A DNA stretch of 64,000 nt, from positions 62,001 to 126,000 of the forward strand of contig WHUZ01000086.1 in NCBI GenBank assembly GCA_015179045.1, given 5' to 3'. This stretch comes from Kalaharituber pfeilii. Taxonomy: Eukaryota > Ascomycota > Pezizomycetes > Pezizales > Pezizaceae. Under the pieces are notes generated by a model that saw nothing but the letters and a program-made list of their open reading frames with translations, ran no database searches and was not told where the DNA came from. Position 1 is the stretch's first letter. Every line of letters begins with the position of its first letter. Below are positions 54,134 to 64,000 of the stretch, piece after piece. Made by a program: the position numbers and the translations under genes.

Positions 54134-57000
54134 CAAAAGTTTATAAATTTCTGTTTTGCGGCAGGGGGAAGGAAGCCGCAGGAAGGGAGAAAACAGGGGA
54201 GAGGGGAGGAGAGGGAGAATGAGTGTCGTAGGAATTTAGGTTCCGCTCGAGTCATTTGATGTGAGCGGAAGGTTTATAATTTCTTTTCGCGCCGGAGGGG
54301 CGGCAGCGCGAAGAGGCGAGACAAAGACGAGGAGAGGAGGAAGCCAGGAGTGCTCACTGGCAAACGTTGACCCGAGCAAGTTGTCGAATTGTCGCTTCGA
54401 CCGAGGAGGCACTGGCAGGACGCTGCTCGCCGCAAGCCCAAGAAACAGGGCTGATTGTCGCGGAGATGCGGGATGTTTTCCACTGCCAGTGGAAAAAGGG
54501 AGCGGAAAAGCGACGACAAAATGCGTTTGCTGGTGCTATTTTTGCGTGCTCATTAATTGAGCTGCACCGATGCAGAAATACCTCCTCAAAAGTTGGCGCT
54601 GCGGGAGGAGGGAAGAGGCAGCAAGAAGCAGTCCCCTCTCGTCGGGTCTGTTGGGGGTCGGGGGAGGAGGAAGATGGGAGGGGAGGAGGCGAAAAGAGCG
54701 AAGACCACCCTTCAGGATGCAATGAGGGGGTGGGGTGCTGTCATGGCTGGTAGTTTGAACCCTGTTCAACCCATGAGATAAGAAGGTCCGCTAGCGAAGG
54801 AAGGGGACGATGGTGGGAGAAGTCTGGCTGGGGAGGTAGCGATGCTTAAGTACTGGGCTTCTCACAAGGAGGCGGGGGACTTTGTCTCGACCAGCGGGTG
54901 TGGTGAGGGGAGAAGAGAAAAAAATGACCGAACGGCCAAATGACTCAATTTATAATGAGTGGGCGAGCGGGCCTGGCCCTTAGGTAAGGATGTCGAAGTC
55001 CCCACCGCGGAGACCGCTGCCCCCTCCCTGTCGGTCGCTGCATGCCGCCCCTACTGGAGCGCCCTCAACACAATGCCGCCCTGTCGCCGCAATGGAAGGC
55101 CTTCGAAGCGTGCCTGTACCATTGACAGAAAGAGCGACGAAAAAAAAAAAAGGGGCCCCCAGTCTCGACCCCCTCAGTTGCTGCTGCTACAGCGAGATAA
55201 AGAGATGCAGCAGCGCAGTAGTGTCACCCCAGCGCCGGAGGAAGGCCTGACGCAAGCTGCGCCAAGACGCCAACGAACAGCGACGCCATGCAGCACTCGC
55301 AATAGCGTCCCTTGCTATCTCTGCGCGCCCAGTGGTGGGGTAATCCCTGTCTTAGTCAGCCGTCAGGGTGCTGGCCATCAGGCCTCCAGCACGAGACGCC
55401 AGGTAAGTTTCCTCGAGGGCGGTGGATCAATACGTCAACAGATGAAGGAGATGGGATAGAAGGGTGCCGACCGGCGTCTGCGTATGGAAGCCATATCGGC
55501 ATTCACAGCTCTTCATGTTCATTTCATTGGTTTTTGGAACAAGATTTGAAAATTTTGCGGATCCGCCGGACATATATGAACCCTGGTAACAGCTCGCATA
55601 AACGCCCAATGGCGATGAATGTACGTTTGGACAAGTACTATTGGGAGGTTCATGAGTCTAGTCACGTGACCTTAACTAAGGACTACAAAGGTATTCAAGT
55701 AGTTAATTTGAAACAGATTGGCTAGCTTAGGGGTTCAAGTTTCGCGTGTGAAGAAAGCACAGCGGCTCGTCCCGAAACCGCATCTGCAGTCGGCTATTGG
55801 AAGATACGGCTCACCAACTCTGGGCCACTAGACGGGACCCCATCTGCATTAGATAATGCAACTGTGCAGTGCCTCTAAGTACCGGCTGTTTCTCATCGAC
55901 CTACTGAAAGCGTCTACGTACTCAGCCAATTATCCAGGGTGTCCGAATGTGCAGTTGCTGAAAGTCTTACATTTTCACCATCACGTGATAAGGCTATTTT
56001 GATATATACAAATGACTGTTTCCTTTGACTTCCGTGTCAGCGTCAATATAACTGTTGATTGATCAAGCCTGGCATCATGAAACTACTACTTTGTTAAGTA
56101 TTGCTTGCATGTGCCAGCCAGTCCGCAATCATAAACTTAACTTCCCCCTCTGGACGATGACATTGGGAGATTCCGCAACGTAGAATCAATCGATTGGCCT
56201 CACGAGTAAACGAACAGCAGACACAGCGGTGCATTCATGTGTCCTTCTTTCCACTACGCCACAATAAGTTATAGCTGGCTTCACATCCTCCAGTAGTGAA
56301 ATCCCCATTCCCAGCCACCATTCGTCATTAATATTCCGTTTGCAGAAGGACATGTATCTCTGAGGACCCACAATGTTGTCCCTACCTAATCCCAGATCAT
56401 TTTTCTAGGCATCAGCCTACCAACCACAACCGTGCACCCTGCATCAGCTCCCTTGCTCAAGACAGTGCGGCCCCCCGCCCCGGCCGGCAGCTTCCCGCTT
56501 CTATTCCTTGCCTGCCTCACCCTCCACGATCCACCAATCTGGTACGCTAGCAATTTGTGTCAAAGGGCATCAGGCCACCAATGCAACTTGCATGGGTGCT
56601 GACAGGGCAGCACATTTTAGATACACTAGGCTAACTGAATAAAGAGCTCAGACCAAGCCCATCAACTCATTTGGTGATCCCTGTGTTGTGGGAGAGGCGT
56701 GAAGAGCCTCTAATACTGAAGATCTAGATATGAATGCGGGTAGTGGAGGGCCTGAGATGGTAACGTACGTAGTACCTGCGAACCATATGGCATAAGGGGA
56801 CTGAAATAGGGCTAGGCCAAACTTGAAGGCTGGTAGCTTTATATTTTTGTGTGATATCACGCATCTCAGCTAACTGATACAGTATGACGAGCAGTTACCA
56901 CTCATCCTACCATTGCAGCTAGTATCTTATGAAACACACCTAAGCCAATTTGGTGGCCGGTCCAGGCATGACTGAAGGCCTGACGTGCAAGCGTGATGTA
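54134..57000. other. gene-poor stretch, no supported gene
   Basis: G/A-rich segments around 54280-55450 keep some frames open up to 166 codons (54959-55459), but composition explains them. No domain, RNA gene or repeat recognised. Confidence 0.4.
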
Positions 57001-57059
57001 CTTCCTCGATGTTGACGAACCAATGTTGACGAACCAACCCTGTCATTATTACTAAAAAA

Positions 57060-57242
57060 TCTCCTATGAAGTCGACAAACTTGATCAACTTCGCTCCCTC
57101 TTAGGTGGATATGGCAGGTTCATCCAGAACCTGTCTAATCTCACGTCATGGTCCCTCTATAAGGCAATTTATGACATGATAACAGTAGAACCTTGGGAAT
57201 CAAAAGTAGACCTCTGTTCACTCCCTACATTCATTCTCTGAA
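57060..57242 (+). pseudogene. possible Ty3/gypsy reverse-transcriptase-region relic
   Basis: A frame without a start reads YEVDKLDQLRSLLGGYGRFI, then QNLSNLTSWSLYKAI. It weakly resembles the 'VRSFLGLxxYYRRFIxNFSxIAxPL' block that follows the catalytic core in gypsy elements. Only this block is seen and no LTR was found, so confidence is low. Confidence 0.2.
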
Positions 57243-58867
57243 GCCTCAGGATTGTTGGCTAGGTGTTAGTTGAGAAGTTCTAGCCCTCCCTTGCGCATAT
57301 AGTTACTGGGCCTGAAAATGAACAAGAATATTAATTACGGCTGAAGAACATGGCAAGAAAAGTAGTGTAACGTGACTGACGTTGCAGGTGTGGAGGCCTT
57401 TTTTTTTTTTTTTTTTAATTTCATTACTCGCGTGCCGCCTGACAGGCTATGGCGAGAGGCCTGAACAGCAATACAGATTCGATTGTGATTACCAAACGAA
57501 AGCAGAGAGAGTTTGGAATTATAATCCCAGGCTCGATATTTCACATGCGCGGTAGACAAGTGGCATCCAGTCGGCTGCGCGAACTCTTCAGAGTGAAGAG
57601 AACAATAGAATAGTTAGTTGGAAATCGAATGTGCCACTGATGTCGTGATTCCGGGTTTGCAACTCGACAGCAACTGGTAACTCACTCGGAATAAACACAC
57701 CAGAATAGAGACAACTGAGTAATCACTGTGCGAGACCTCGGAACTTACTATAACCCGAAATAAAGTATCTGCACAGCCTGAGACTATCTCCTCTCTTGAT
57801 TTTTTTAGCTATATTTGTCACTGTTTATTGAAACAGTAACAAAACCACAAGCTCTCACCCATACGCATACCACAAACGGCACCACCATTACCCACCAGCA
57901 TAAATCAGTCACATCTACTGAACTTCTACTACCACTCAATCTACCACTCTCCTCATCTCCGGACGCATCATCCCTCGACCTCTACAACATTGTTGAACAT
58001 GTTGGACACACCAACCACACATCGTGCCTTGTGTAATGTTCACACTGTTTCTCACATTCGTGCAGGTAAACATTATCGAATGTGCATTGGGGACGTTCGC
58101 AGAAGGTGCCGATCTTGACGCATATTCTGACATTAATGTTAATTCAAGAGAAGGCTTGAAGGAAGCTGGAGATTGCGACGCTGAGGGATTAAGATTTCGA
58201 ATTAAACCCACAAGTGATGATCTCGGAAACATAATTGACTGATAATATTTACAGGAATATTTTCACAGCGATAGCTATGCACTGCGGCTGTGCAAGCTCC
58301 TGGACAGAGTATTTCTACCTTAAAAAAACCCAAGTCTCCCTTCGGTCTTGAGGCTGACGTGACTGTGCCTGCAGGGTCGCCGTGGAATGTGGTCATGTCC
58401 TAGCGGTAACATTAATCTACATCCAGCTATCGTTTCTGTGCATGCTACTGAAATTACCACAAGTAAATACTATGTCCTCGCAAGATTCAAATAAACCAAA
58501 CATTTGTGTGACCACCAACTAGCTAGTGTACTAGCAGCTTTTCTCCTAGCCAATAATCTGGACCAATTCGCTAAATCATATTGAGTGACAGCAGGCTCAT
58601 CGCAGATCATGAATATCTCAATTATGGGGGCGAACGGTTCCTGACCGCCGCCACTGCCGTTCACTTCGAATTCAATCTACAGTACCCCTGCGTCGTCCCG
58701 TCCATGTGTGAACTGCGGGCGCCAGGTTGCATTTAGGCAGCCGGCCGTCTGCCACCTGTAAATCAGGCAAGAACGTAACGGTCACAAATTACCAGGAAAG
58801 CTTATACGGCAACGAACAGCTATCCTTGAATGGAAGTATGTACGTTAAGTATATATACATGAAACTG
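57243..58867. other. no supported gene
   Basis: A T18 tract lies at 57399-57416. Frames up to 98 codons show no recognisable domain. Confidence 0.4.
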
Positions 58868-59220
58868 GTTGGATGTCATGGGTACTGCAGATACTGGCCC
58901 TCTTTCGAATGCACTTTTTGACTCTGTAAATGTTATATCTATGTAGTGCGGAGTGTGAGTTACACATGAAATTGGAATTTTTTTTTTTCTTTTTTCTTCT
59001 TTTTTCTTTTTTGTGTTGAGAACTGATGCAGCCCTGCTGGACTGACGAGGCACGGCTAACTGCATAACGGAAGCTATGTACGAGGGCTAAGGTTAATGCT
59101 ACTAAGCCAAGTAAATCGACCAACCATGCTCACCAATGTTGAAGGTAGGAAAGAGAACCCAGCGACGCAAACAACCAGAAAAGAAGAAAAGAAAAAAGAA
59201 TAGGAACAAAGTCATGACCC
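58868..59220. repeat. diverged tandem duplication, left copy
   Basis: The order of landmarks is TGGATGTCATGGGTACTGCAG, CTTTCGAATGCACTTTTTGA, a T/C tract (58979-59013), GTTGAGAACTGATGC, GGCACGGCTAACTGCATAAC and CCAAGTAAATCGACC. The same order recurs in the right copy. No gene. Confidence 0.65.
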
Positions 59221-59235
59221 ACGAACACCATGTAT

Positions 59236-59580
59236 GGGTTCGATGTCACAAGTATCACGGATACTTGGCTCTCTCTCGATTGAATTTTTACACTGTAATA
59301 TTCTACATGGTGCAGCTCAGTGAGAGGTACTCAGTTGAGGTGCTCTTTTTTTCTTTTTTTCTCTTTTTCCTTTTTTTTTTCTTTTTTTTTTTTGTTGTTC
59401 TCAGCACTCGCATGCATACATTCTAAACATTTACAAGGCACGGCTTACGTGCATGAAGGAAATAACCAAGCCAAATAAAACGACCCATAATATATATCCA
59501 TCCTCGCTAGTGTTTGACAGCGGAAACAAAAGAGAAACCCAACCGCTCGAACCAGCCACAAGAACAAATCATGTTCAGCG
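59236..59580. repeat. diverged tandem duplication, right copy
   Basis: Matching landmarks are TCGATGTCACAAGTATCACG, CTCTCGATTGAATTTTTACA, a T/C tract (59346-59393), GTTGTTCTCAGCACTCG, GGCACGGCTTACGTGCATGA and CCAAATAAAACGACC. I judge by eye that identity is far from complete, so the duplication is old. Confidence 0.65.
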
Positions 59581-59913
59581 CCTGTCGATCCCACTCGAGC
59601 ACACACGACGTATGCCATCTTCCTCAATCCTAGTCTTACCCGTGTGATCAAATTGTCTGCTTTCTTCTTCTATATAAATTACAAAATCGAGCTCGTCTTT
59701 TTCCAAAGAGGAGTGCATATTTTGGAGGCTGGGAGATTTACATGTGCATTTCCCATTTTGCTCACGAGGCCAGAGGTACTGTATTATATGTTTCTGCTCT
59801 GGACATATGCATTGATTTTGTTATGGCGATTTTTGATAGTGAGGAACGTTTGATTGTTCTATATTGTCCACATATACGGTGGGTGCCTCTCATTTAAGTG
59901 CAGGACTCTAATA

Positions 59914-60592
59914 CAGTATACTCCCGTATAAGCATACCCGGCATAAGAATATATTCGCTATAAGATTATGAGGTCCGGTCCTCACACAAAATAAGAATAT
60001 TTTCGTTACTAGCATTATTCTTATATTTACTGCTTAGTCATGTACATATTCTTGCCACGAGAGAGATGCTATTCCTATTTGGGTGCTTATCGATAAGAAA
60101 TTACGACTCAGACAGCTCTTGATGCATTAGAAAAGCTACTTCTTTGAACTCTACAAACGGAATCCACTCGCAATATCTCAGAGCTCTGGAAATAAAAGAA
60201 TTGAAAGTCTGGAGGTTTTTTTTTATTTTTTTAAAAAAAGGGCACTGCAAGCTCAGCGGAATCACGGATTTTCTATTACTACAAGACACATAAATCACCT
60301 CCCCTCCCCCCACAGTCTCTTCGCCCATACTTCCTCCTTCATCCCGCATCTCTCTCTTCACCTGTATCCTCTTCATTCCCCGCTCACCCGCCCCCCTCCA
60401 CTTCATCTATGTACCACTCACATCAAACCCGCTCTTATCCACTTCTCTCATATCTTAGACTCTTATATAAGCTCTCCTTACTACTTTTGTACCTACTTCG
60501 GCATGTACTTTAGATTTCTCAATACAAGAATATATTAGTTATAAGAATATTACCCTGCCGCCCAAGGGTATGCTTATAACGGGAGTATACTG
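59914..60592. mobile_element. 679 bp pogo-type MITE
   Basis: Left end CAGTATACTCCCGTATAAGC then ATACCC; right end GGGTATGCTTATAACGGGAG then TATACTG. These are inverted with one indel over about 26 bp, and weaker inverted AT-rich sequence (AAGAATATATT/AATATATTCTT) extends inward. The CAG start and the preceding TA are typical of pogo/Fot-like elements. The right flank is CA, so the duplication is imperfect. The interior minus-strand frame of 101 codons ends VEFKEVAFLMHQELSES and has no catalytic motif. It is presumably non-autonomous. Confidence 0.85.
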
Positions 60593-60627
60593 CATCAACA
60601 GCAGACTGGTCACAGGAACTGTGCAGA

Positions 60628-61118
60628 GTCTGGGCACGAGAACAAAATAATGCCAAGTAACAGTGTCTTAATCGAGCGTATTAACTCACAGCTAAAGTAA
60701 CTGCAAGTACATATGCATGCATAGGTGTTTCGCATATGTACGCAGGCTCTAAGATCTGGCTTGGCATGTTTGGGAACTACTCCATTGAATGAACCTACTC
60801 CATGGTACCAGGCATGAACCCTAGGGCTAGCCCCTATGCCCTTCCTCCCACACCATATATCCAAGGTCTTTCTACTCAGCCTTCCTACTCCACTTCCTGC
60901 ATTCCTCATATTTCACAACCAAACTCGACATATCTTCCTTCGACCTCTGGCTTCCAATCGACTCATGAGCCTTCTCTAAAGCACTGAAGTGGGAAGCGTT
61001 ATAACGATAATGTGTCCACATAGCGGGTGCAGCGTATACATATATATGGCTATGACTCAAAGCATTGCCTCGTGAGGTAACGGGAGTTAAAAGGTCATAA
61101 AAGTCTCGTGCCCAGGTA
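60628..61118. mobile_element. possible inverted-repeat element bounded by CTGGGCACGAGA
   Basis: CTGGGCACGAGAACA at 60628 and its inverse TCTCGTGCCCAG at 61107-61118 bracket about 490 bp with no coding content. The inverted match covers about 12 bp, so this is suggestive only. The same word forms the head-to-head pair near 48,890. Confidence 0.35.
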
Positions 61119-62193
61119 TAGGAGCATTGAGATCTCTTACATAACTTTCGCGAGTACATGTCGGAACCTCGCTGTTCAAGAGCATTGACTCATTCCATTG
61201 GTCGCTGGAGCTGGCAAAAGCACATTGTGGGGTGCCATTGTTGCTCAAGCCCGCCTGCCAGCCTCCATCTGTGCGCAGGCCAGCAACCAAGAATCTTCCG
61301 CGGGTCGTGCCCACCCACTACGATCAGGATGCCGTGAGATCATTGGAATCCTTGAACACTGGTGGCAAAACCTTCCCTCCTGCTCTCTAGTAGACCTCCT
61401 GAAGGCCTCTGCCGATCACGATCTCTGCTCGCCCCAAATGCCAACTGCTGGTGCCAGGCCCGAACGAGGCGCTCCAGGCCTTCCTCTGGATTCCGTCACA
61501 GCTCTCGCAAACCCTCCAAGGATACACATCAATCGGAAGCAGACAGAGTTTGTCTGCCGGCTCGCGAACAGCGGATCGAGCAACATACAACTTTACGAGC
61601 GACGCTCCGATACTTTGTCAACAGGCTGAGGAACCTGCAACATCCCTCGCTGTACAGGAGCTAATCATAGCAAAGAGGAGTCGACTTCAACGGTGGTTTA
61701 ATGGACCCTTATTATTCTCGAAGAAGCAATGACGGGGATGACTCCGGACAGCTACTTTCTACCTGTCCGATCTGGGACAGGTATTTCTATGTAAGGTAAG
61801 AGGATCGCCTGTAGCGTGCGCGCTAGTGATGTAGAATTTCAAAGGTTGCGAGGTCACATGTACTCGAGTACAACTTGATGCATATATCGAAGGTATGGTA
61901 GCTTTTCGCTCACATCTTTCCTCTTTTGCCTTCAGTTCCTCTGCTATCACGATAACTGTTCTAAATGGATATGTTGAGACTATTGACATTAAAACTACCA
62001 GTCACTGGACGTTGGCAATTGCCATGGCAGTGCTGGTGGTTGCCAATGACACATTCTACTGGGGTATTGCGCACTTCCAGATACCATAACAAAAACATTT
62101 CTCTGGGTGCAAATGGCCCTCAAGTGGGCTTAAATTGCAGCAAGAACCTAGAGCAATATAGTAAATTTCCGCATGTCATGGGCCCAATTGGTA
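61119..62193. other. no supported gene
   Basis: A plus-strand frame of 143 codons at 61198-61629 begins with VAGAGKSTLWGAIV, which looks like part of a P-loop. It lacks the leading glycine, a start codon context and any following NTPase motif. I do not call it a gene. Confidence 0.4.
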
Positions 62194-63001
62194 CAGACAA
62201 ACCTGTCATATTGGATAAGGCTCGGGCCGGCAAATCTTATGCAATATGACAGGTTATCCATATGACAGGTTGGAGTAGAGAGATCAATTTTCGAAGTAAA
62301 TACATGCAATAACAAATACCTACATGAATAAGACACCATACAGGAGCAAAATAAGAGGCAATAGAGGCCTGTTTAGAAAGACACTTCAACCTTAACAAAG
62401 TCATGTACTTTCCAAGCTGCTGAAGTGCAAGTGATGCTTGTTCGTTCTCTTGTGCTGTACTTTCTGTTGCTGGAATCTGCTGAACAAAGTGCTTGGTAGT
62501 TAACAATGCATTATTTGCTTCAGAAAGTGAGACTGGGTCTGGTTCCTCGAATTCATTTTCATCAAACTGATCCTGATCCATTGGGTCTACGTCTTGCCAT
62601 AGGCTAGCAGCCTGTATGCGAGGCTACGTGACTCAAAAAAAAAAAAAAAAAAAAAGAAAGGAAAATACTGGGTCTGCCAGTGACTGGTATCCATTAAATG
62701 ACAGGCATACTGTAGTAGTACTCTCAACTACTGTACAAATATACCAAAGAGAAGCATGGCTAGGATAAACACTACAGGAGCACAACTAGGATACATAAGA
62801 CTAGTATACCAAAATGAAAATTCTATCACTAAGTATCATGATCCTTGCTCGTATTAGCAATATCCAATATGACAGGTCCAGTTACCAGTAAATCCGAGAA
62901 ACCGGCCGTCGAAATCCTTATCCATCCAATAACTGAAAATATCCAATAATTCTACAGGCCAAAATTTGGGCCGAAAGAGTTTAATACGACAGGTTTTTCT
63001 A
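62194..63001 (-). mobile_element. pogo/Tigger-like DNA transposon relic, copy 2
   Basis: Preceded by TA (62192-62193), starting CAGACAAACCTGTCATATTG and ending GACAGGTTTTTCTA followed by TA. The minus-strand relic MDQDQFDENEFEEPDPVSLS continues with ALLTTKHFVQQIPATES and matches copy 1. Inside the left end, CCTGTCATATTGGATAA is followed by its inverse, TTATCCATATGACAGG, at about 62250-62275, giving a subterminal hairpin. An insertion with an A21 tract (62635-62655) is absent from copy 1. No DDE core remains. Confidence 0.6.
62635..62655 (+). repeat. A21 tract inserted in the pogo-like element
   Basis: ATGCGAGGCTACGTGACTC then 21 A interrupts sequence that is continuous in copy 1 (CCTACGTCTTTTGGGTCTGCC). 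It resembles a short retroposed insertion with a poly(A) tail. Confidence 0.7.
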
Positions 63002-63263
63002 TAGCCTGAATAGTGTCTCATTTTGGTGTATGTCGAACCCTATACCTGATGTATTGTGAGCCACCATGTATGGGAGAGCTTTTTTGAGTTCTTGCATATC
63101 TAGATACATAAGTACTTTGTGGTATATGCTCTTGACATATAGCAAGCTTCATGGTGGTTAGGCCAATATTGGCCGAGTGGCACTGTTATCTCCAAGAGCG
63201 TATTTCACTTATATGATATCAGGGCTGTTATGAAGTGAAAGCAAACATGTAAAGACTTTCTGC

Positions 63264-63700
63264 AGCTACGAAATAGCATGGGACATATTCAGGCTAGCAA
63301 GGGATCCATTCCGACAGCTGCAGAGGGACCTGATGGGTGTACCGGGCACAGGCCAAAAAAGAGCAGACGCTTTCATCAAACGGAACTTTATCACATCAGA
63401 CGACGCCTACCCAAAGGCTCCATCGAGACCGAACGGGATACTCCTAGAAAGAGAAAAGGCCAGGAAATAAATCGACAGAGCCCTAAGCAAAACAAGGTCC
63501 AGATCGGCGCCTGGCCCTGACGGGATACAGTATCTCCTGAAGCTAGGGCACCACCCTATGGGAGACAGTCAGGGAAATGATCATAGACTATATCAATGGG
63601 GACTACGACTTCGCCAGAGGCTTCGAGACAGTGCTGATTCTCAGGACAGCTGTCAGGGTCTACCCGCGAAAGGGATATCCACCCACATTGGCCTGTAAAG
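63264..63700 (+). pseudogene. Tad/LINE-type non-LTR reverse transcriptase fragment
   Basis: A frame from 63264 reads SYEIAWDIFRLARDPFRQLQ, then AFIKRNFITSDDAYPKAPSR and LEREKARK. After a TAA at 63468-63470 it continues IDRALSKTRSRSAPGPDGIQ. The SAPGPDGI block is the hallmark start of LINE reverse transcriptase domains in fungal Tad-like elements. After a +1 slip near 63,550 it continues TLWETVREMIIDYINGDYDF and ARGFETVLIL, the next RT block, and then decays. One stop and one or more frameshifts show it is dead. It ends before the catalytic YxDD region. Confidence 0.75.
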
Positions 63701-63811
63701 CTACTAGCGACAATTCGGCCTGATCAACCGATAGCTGCAGTCTGGCAATGAAACATGGGTCGGGCACGGATGTGTATCACAAGGAATGCCGGCATGGTCA
63801 GAGCGTAGCGA

Positions 63812-63916
63812 CAGCCACCGGACGGACCTCTAGGAGCAAAGCCACCGAATGGACCTCCAGGAGCAGAGCCACTGAACGGACCTCCAGGAGCAGAGCCACC
63901 GGATGGACCTCTAGAT
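63812..63916. repeat. 27 bp tandem repeat
   Basis: About four copies of a GCCACCGGACGGACCTCTAG-GAGCAAA unit. The period is a multiple of three, so the minus strand reads VALLLEVRS-type nonapeptide repeats. It lies just downstream of the LINE fragment. Confidence 0.85.
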
Positions 63917-64000
63917 GAGGCGAGGCAGTGGCTGAGGAATGCCTATAGATAGAACATCGTGATATCATAGCATAGAGAGACAATAGAAGGAAGGCACGCC

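Noticed and set aside
54959..55459. 166-codon plus-strand frame
   Set aside because: G/A-rich composition keeps several frames open at once; no motif or splice structure supports a gene.
61198..61629. Frame beginning VAGAGKSTLWGAIV, resembling a P-loop NTPase
   Set aside because: The leading Gly of the Walker A motif is missing, no further NTPase motif follows, and the rest reads as random Ser/Arg/Pro sequence.
1..64000. Telomeric repeats, rRNA and tRNA genes
   Set aside because: I saw no TTAGGG array, no rRNA sequence and no convincing tRNA B-box with a paired acceptor stem. A formal tRNA scan could not be run.

Overview
The window is nuclear DNA of a filamentous ascomycete (Pezizomycotina). 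The signs are short 50-135 nt introns with GT...AG ends and CTRAC-like branch points, a fungal Mep/Amt ammonium transporter, and a giant Leashin/involucrin-repeat-like gene, a family I know only from Woronin-body-forming ascomycetes. I cannot place it to class. Only about 23 kb is convincingly genic. The rest is gene-poor and holds small DNA-transposon relics, foldback elements, minisatellites, a LINE fragment and decayed gene pieces.

Layout. 1-5,017: gene-poor, with two 85-95 bp TA-flanked foldback elements and a 33-A tract. 5,018-7,043 (minus): four-exon ammonium transporter, about 505 aa, with GATA-factor-like sites upstream. 7,044-24,545: long accessory region with a pogo-like element, an unassigned ORF, three decayed coding stretches on the minus strand (15.1-18.1 kb), a 473 bp MITE, a 147 bp near-perfect direct repeat, and three blocks of a degenerate 15-16 bp pyrimidine-rich minisatellite.

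24,546-45,526 (minus): one enormous split gene of about 14-15 exons encoding roughly 6,600 residues. I read it as the Leashin (LAH)/'involucrin repeat protein' locus, the Woronin-body tether. Its N-terminal part is Pro/Gly/Ser-rich and basic. A core of about 1,400 residues is almost pure Glu/Arg/Ala/Leu repeats. Long acidic and Ser/Pro-rich disordered segments follow, and a conserved coiled-coil and helical C-terminal region ends it. Most splice junctions can be resolved in phase. Three places cannot be joined by a good intron: a 7-G run at 44,958, the 34.39-34.44 kb junction, and a 4-G run at 26,792. They are either sequence errors or real frameshifts.

45,527-64,000: promoter region, then gene-poor DNA with RTA1-like exon relics in up to three copies (50.2-51.5 kb), a G-rich quadruplex-type tract (54.0 kb), a diverged tandem duplication (58.9-59.6 kb), a 679 bp pogo-type MITE (59.9-60.6 kb), a second pogo-like copy (62.2-63.0 kb) and a Tad-like LINE reverse transcriptase fragment at the right edge.

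The two real genes have no evident functional link. One takes up ammonium at the plasma membrane. The other is a cytoskeletal-scale tether. The most unusual signal is the long charged-helix repeat of the giant gene and its young 168 bp tandem units.
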